Made by a program: the position numbers and the translations under genes. A model generated the notes under the pieces. It saw nothing but the letters and a program-made list of their open reading frames with translations, did no database searches and had not been told where the DNA came from. Positions 58,585 to 64,000 of a stretch of 64,000 nucleotides of DNA are shown piece by piece. Within the stretch, counting starts at the first letter, position 1. Each line of letters opens with the position of its first letter. The stretch comes from Ophiura sarsii (lineage: Eukaryota > Echinodermata > Ophiuroidea > Amphilepidida > Ophiuridae): contig CM069455.1 of NCBI GenBank assembly GCA_035610835.1, positions 15,187,266-15,251,265 of the forward strand, given 5' to 3'.

Positions 58585-60197
58585 GGCTTATATCAAATCG
58601 GAATGATCAAATCGTGAAATTTGACACGATAGACAGCGAATATAGGTACAAACTGTGTTATAAATACATGCTAGGGACAATCCTATTAAGGACTCTTTAA
58701 TAAAAATCACAATCGTGAAATTCTCTTACATTATAATATACAACTCAATCTATATCTGGTGTCTTTAACCACAACGGTAATGGGTGCTGTATCGAAATGC
58801 ATGTTGGGAAAAATTCCATTTGTGCACTTTAAATAAAAAAAAGCACAATAATGAAATATACACTGTATAACTCTTACTGCAATACAATATAATATATACC
58901 TAGTACCCTTAAGATTTGTGCTGTATCGAAATGCATGCTAGGAACGGTCCAAGCAAGACGTTTAACACGTTCTGATCGCGAGTTAGGTGAGAAACAACGC
59001 AGAATATCGGGTGATCGGCGCGAGTGTCAGCCCGCTACCGTGAGTGTGATAGCGACGACATCCGAACAGTATGTCGTGGCGGGAAAAAAAGAGCCGATGC
59101 ACACCACAAATAATTCATCGTCATCATCAGGTTGGCCAGTAGGGGTTGGGTGCACGTATTAACCTATTCTCTGCTGGTACAATATTGAACTATGTCAACG
59201 CAGGTGTGGATTTGTCAGTCAGCAAATTAAGCAGTTACCGACTATTGCTATTTTCTCCTAACAGTCCCCGAAGCCCCCGTGAAGGTCCAGAATGTGGAAA
59301 ACGGCACTATTTATACTTAACATTTAGGATTGGGCACTAACCCTTGACCTCTTGAACGTTACAGTTGTCGTCTCTGGCCAATTCATATTTTGGACCCTGA
59401 CTAGACATGTACTTATTTTGTACTTATTTCAACATATTGTTCACACTGGTAAATATGGTCATAATTTAGTCAGAGTTTTGAAATTGTTTGAACAATTTTG
59501 TAACAAAATTGCAAATTTCCCCCAGAAATATTGTGGTTCCCGCGCTGTGAGGGTTAAACTTCCTTGGCACGTACAACTTTGACTTGAGAGAAGCAAGCAC
59601 GCACACACACGGCACTGAAAATAAATGCGTGTTTGGACAGCGAATAAAAACGCCGTGAAATTGTCAGCAAGATATTTTGGGTTGAGGGTTTGAGTCATGT
59701 AATGTGTTAACCTTCTTTCTCAATCCTGTCGTTCCCGCGCTCTCTGATGTATAAGCGGTGAAATGTTGATCTTGGCTAGGACATTTATAATTGCAAAATT
59801 GCAACCTTTCGGTAGCCTAAGGCATTAACATAATATTGAAGACGATGAAACTCGGTTTAACCTTACGATCTTTAAGTATACAGGCCTACAAGTTGAAATG
59901 TAATACGGGTATTCGTTATTTGCTGTTTGTATTATAAACTTCACTTATAATTTGAGTCACGATCTTATATTGTTATAAAGCGATGAAAATGTTCTATTAC
60001 AAGCCCTGCACATCGATCAATCCTGGCCTTGTGATTTGTTTTCAAACATTGTCCAAAAATTGAAACATTGCAAGCAAAGCATTGAAATATCCAAAATTAT
60101 AATTTGGAATCCTTTTTTGATTGAGTGATTTTAACGGTGTCTTTTAATTAAAACATTCTAAATTCAATACAAAGCAGTACCCGTATGATGACGTATT
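58585..60197. other. Intergenic DNA
   Basis: GAAATGCATG(C/T)T(A/G)GGA occurs twice (about 58794 and 58929). No gene could be supported. Confidence 0.45.
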
Positions 60198-60216
60198 GCT
60201 ATCTACTGAAGATAGC
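60198..60216 (+). repeat. 19-nt GATA-hairpin motif (consensus)
   Basis: GCTATCTACTGAAGATAGC, identical to 14521 and 54939. TGACGT and ACGTCA flank it, extending the palindrome. Confidence 0.85.
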
Positions 60217-60675
60217 ACGTCACATAATTACCGTTATAATACAGTCAAGCCGCTGACCATTAACTGAAGTAAAAATGGAGACCTCATATAACAATCGCTG
60301 TGTACAGCAAGTAAAGAATAAGGATTGGGGGGGGGGGGCTAATGACAGAGTATGGGGCGGGTATGGCGGGGGAGGGGGTGGCGGTGGGAACATTACCACA
60401 TCACGTTTTTATCAAATGGCCTATTTTGGATAATTTCAATTTGCTTTGTAACCGAATATGTACACTACGTTTCAAAATGTTTTGACTCCTTGCTTTAGTT
60501 GTCAGTCTTTCTTGCATGATGTTGTGAAACGGACCACAGGCCTATTTCAATGTCATCCCAGCCATTTGATGCTGCTAAGAATCGGGCCATTTGTGCAAGA
60601 AACAAACAGAGTAACATTACTTATAAATTAAGTAGCAGTTAATATAATGTCCTATCTTCTACGATAACTATACAT
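60217..60675. other. Intergenic DNA with G-rich tract
   Basis: 60327-60390 holds several G runs (quadruplex potential). A degenerate motif, CCTATCTTCTACGATAAC, lies near 60651. No gene. Confidence 0.5.
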
Positions 60676-61106
60676 CGTCAGCTTAATAAAAATAATTGCC
60701 TCTAAGTCATACTTTTGAGAAATTTGAAAGACAAAAACTAGTTTCGTCAGCTTAAAAAAATAATTGCCTAAGTCATTTTTCATAACTTACCAGATTCTTG
60801 CAAATTGATGCAATAACTTCATTTGTTGTGATGGTTTTACTGAAGCGTTCTGCCATACGGCTGGCCATGTTGGAAGTTACTACAAAAATTACCGAAGTCA
60901 CACTGTTTGACTAAGACAATAAAATAATTCTGCCTAAGTTACATGCTGACTTAGGCAATTTATCCTTTTGATTTGGTAGCACATTTTAGAGTTGAATAAT
61001 GATTAAATCACTTTAACCAAAGGTGCCTCTAATGGTAAAGAGCTAATGTAGGCAAAAATCTGAAATTGGTAAAATTGACTTGGGCAATTATTTTATTAAG
61101 CTGACG
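60676..61106. mobile_element. TIR element, about 431 bp
   Basis: CGTCAGCTTAATAAAA followed by ATAATTGCC at 60676-60700 is inverted at 61083-61106. Further copies of CGTCAGCTTAAAAAAATAAT and CTGACTTAGGCAATT lie inside. Confidence 0.75.
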
Positions 61107-61846
61107 ACATGTACGTTTAGGCCTACTTACCCAACTCGTATAAGGGTGTCGCATCACATACGTCTGCATAGCGATACTTTCAGGTATAAACCCCTTGTTT
61201 CCTCCTAGCTTGCTATCATTGAAACCTAAGTCCAGACTGTACGAATCCATCGTTATAATGGCCAGGTATAACGACAACGCAAGAGTCCCGATCCCGATTA
61301 AACTTGATTATAAATTTGGAGCTTTATTTATGTATCGCTTTATCAAAATAAACGTGAATTAATTGAAATGGTGAGTGGCTTGCTGCATGAGAAACACCCC
61401 AGGCTTATATTAAACTTTAATGAACATACGGGGTACATGAAGACTAATCTCTGAATAAATGTTTTAATTCATTTGATTCATTTGATTAATTGTGTGTCTG
61501 CATTGCAATAGAGTTATGTTGGGGTGACGTGCTCTTTTTATTTGTGGGCGTGGATAAACCACTCCGAAAAGAGTGAACGTGCGTTAGTAAAATTCCACGG
61601 GATGGTCGAATTATCAAGCCATTCTTCAATGTAAGCTATATGAGGCTCTTTCTGGCTTTTCCTTGATAAATTCAGGCTTGTTCATACTCATAATTGATTA
61701 TTTCAATGTATATTCAGTCATTTTAAGATTTTGTATCCAACATTCATGTGCTAATTCTCTAAGTTGTTAAAGCTGTTTCAGTGATTGCCATCTCTGAATC
61801 ATCTATAGCCAGCAATTATTTCTGTGTGTTATTGTCATCCTGTGAG
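61107..61846. other. Intergenic DNA
   Basis: Nothing recognised. Confidence 0.5.
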
Positions 61847-62145
61847 TTGGCTTTAAGATACCGGGTTCTACTAAAATTGATGTAACAGAACATAAAAATA
61901 AAACAATAATAACAATAAAAAATATAACAACAACAGCAAAATCATGAACAACAATACAGGGTGAGTCAGAAAGAACGGACTTTTTTCTCAAAGGCGCCAT
62001 GAAAATTGCAGGCCTGCATATTCGAAACCAATGATAGTGCTTAAAAGGCCACACATTTGGCTTTCATTCAAACAAAGAATTGTTAAATTCGACCGTCATA
62101 ATGTTACATCAATTATAGTATAGAACCCGGTATCTTAAAGCCAGC
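61847..62145. mobile_element. TIR element, about 299 bp
   Basis: TTGGCTTTAAGATACCGGGT at the left mirrors ACCCGGTATCTTAAAGCCA at the right, extending about 42 bp (to ATTGATGTAACA). The interior contains a TACAGGGTGAGTC word at 61955. Confidence 0.8.
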
Positions 62146-63208
62146 AGCAGAAATATGAGCAAACAGAGAAATCTTACTTGAAAATATAAAGAAGAAATAA
62201 TTTAAAACAATGCATCGACATTCACATTCATATTCCGACACGTATATAACATGAATTCATTCGTGTTTATGATATAAGAAAAGGTTCTAAAAATCTAGGC
62301 ATGGGCGATATTGTAATAATAGATATCAATTTCTACTCGTACCCCACATATGTTGCATCAATATTTGTATACACAATGCACACCACATTAGGCCTAAATG
62401 TCTAATTCAACACTTTTACATTATTTGTTCTTGCGTTAATATTCACTTTCAAAATAATACCAACGTTTTGATTTCGCACCAACTGTTGATGCAGTATAAA
62501 TCGTGAACCAGAATAAATTTGACTTTTCTCTAAAAGCGGGGACTGCAAAGGTTTATTCGGTGTCGTAATTTGGTATTCATTTATGGTAATCAGTATGATC
62601 ATTGACGCTTCCGAAGGGAACACTATTGTATCGCACAATATTTATTGACAGCGATAGACAAATAGATTTGAATTTAATTCTATATACTCTGCAAGCATAT
62701 TGCGATGAGCTATCCTGTTGATTTTATGAAATAATATCGGATTTGTTTTCACCAAAGTATTGCCTCTTGAGATTGTCACGTGTCTCGGAACCGGAATCCG
62801 AACTCTTACTCACTGCACGGAGATGAGTGTAAATATTTTACTCGGATATTTGGATATTTGGGAGTCGTCTTGTTTACTTTATAGCCTCGTCTTTTTGTCT
62901 TCAATTATTCTTGTCTATCTCTTACTTTTATCAGATCGGAACAGGCCTTCACAAAGTTCTTACTAATAGTAATACTAGTCTCAGTTTTGGTTCTCTTTTT
63001 CCACTCCTCATACTGAGGTTTGGGTGGCAGCTAATTAAATAAGGATCTCCATGTTGTTCTTTTTTTCCGGAAAACTATTATATAATTATGGCGTCGGATT
63101 GAAAAATACAATAAACTTAAAACAAAACAAAATATTATGATACAGTAAGGTCTAGCTCATAAAGTGAGATCAGATATAATATTGAGGCTTATGTGTGTAG
63201 AAATTTAC
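62146..63208. other. Intergenic DNA
   Basis: Nothing recognised. Confidence 0.5.
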
Positions 63209-63243
63209 GTTTCACTACCGTACCACGCTGATAGCTTCATCAG
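63209..63243 (-). ncRNA. Hammerhead-like core, candidate 3
   Basis: On the minus strand CTGATGA, a possible bulged stem (CTATC with GGTAG) and GAAAC follow in order. Stems I and III were not established. Confidence 0.28.
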
Positions 63244-64000
63244 ACTGGCAACTTTGATTTGAAGTGAGATCATCATGAGTTGTGTGATAAACATGTGTAC
63301 AACAAGTGTATTAAAAAGGTCGGTATAGATTTAGCATCCCAGCAGGTACATGATATCTTAAAACAGCATTTAAAATTAGAAAACAGACCAAATATGGTTT
63401 ATTTGGGTCGTGTATTTCAATATTAATTTAGTCATGATCAAGATAGACTGGTCCACAAAGTCATGATTCTTTTGCGAGGATTTCGAGGTATTCACGGTGG
63501 TATCCCACAAGTCGGTACATGGTCATTAAAAACTGCGCAAAATGCAATGAATTGAATTATCGATTATGAACGATTCTTATTGTCTCAAAAACGGGCTTTT
63601 AGTCTTGGGTTATGTGTTAAAACACCTCCCCCTCCCCCCGGAAAAAAATACGCACAGTACATGGCAGATGCGCTATCTGTTCAAAGAATCGTCTATCATC
63701 CTTGCTTTCAATTTCAGGATGCGAGTAAATCCATCGTCGAATATGGGAGAAACTTGACGTACACAAAAGCTGCTACATGTATAAGGGAATGAAGGGGTTA
63801 TGTGACCTGTTGTAGAAATGTTGCAATATAGGTGGCCCGTACCTTCACCTTTGCAGTTGACAACAAAGCAATACAATTAACAAATCGGTTTCTGCGCTCT
63901 ACTCAACAATACAAAAGTAGTGACATGCACGTGAGGCATGTAAGCAAATGTTTCACACGATTTTCGGACTTTCATCTGTAAAAAGTTGTGAAAACTTGCA
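63244..64000. other. Intergenic DNA at window end
   Basis: Short overlapping open frames near 63570-63880 have no signature; no gene is supported. Confidence 0.45.

Noticed and set aside
59265..59322. Short fibronectin-III-like frame after a TTTTCTCCTAACAG acceptor-like site
   Set aside because: Only about 18 codons before a stop; too short to separate from chance.

Overview
The window looks like gene-poor, AT-rich nuclear DNA from an animal, probably a marine invertebrate. The pointers are GT-AG introns, AATAAA signals, a degenerate CCCTAA telomere-type block, a galactose-3-O-sulfotransferase gene, a Crypton-type tyrosine recombinase relic, fragments of at least three LINE lineages, and a dense load of small inverted-repeat elements. 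A deuterostome such as an echinoderm or hemichordate is my guess; the sequence alone does not prove it.

Only one convincing host protein gene is present: a two-exon, minus-strand sulfotransferase (9899 down to 7095). Its exon junction keeps the reading frame, and its stem region carries an in-frame 36-bp minisatellite. Its intron holds a 774-bp inverted-repeat element. Next to it (10.7-12.7 kb) lies a frameshifted tyrosine recombinase gene, flanked by about 57-bp inverted repeats that are atypical for Cryptons.

The rest is repeat-derived. 0-6.6 kb: LINE 3' end, MITE and foldbacks. 13.9-25.5 kb: several TIR elements, an ATC microsatellite, a second LINE tail, a fresh-looking 5'-truncated Tx1/L1-like LINE with target-site duplication, and a 407-bp element with 31-bp perfect inverted ends. 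27.5-30.4 kb: a degenerate satellite of about 110-bp units invaded by LINE pieces and a TIR element. 33-44 kb: two MITE families, an AAAT/composite satellite, and a 609-bp long-inverted-repeat element. 48-53 kb: tRNA-headed insertion inside a MITE, interstitial telomeric block, nested MITEs. 54.9-60.2 kb: hairpin-motif array and a triplicated 445-bp unit.

The most unusual signal is a 19-nt hairpin, GCTATCTACTGAAGATAGC or close variants. It recurs in both orientations at more than ten places with no obvious shared flanks. It also forms an exact 19-bp tandem array, lies inside a 445-bp tandem repeat, and at one place has been split by a transposon. I found no operon, CRISPR array, rRNA gene or convincing functional tRNA.
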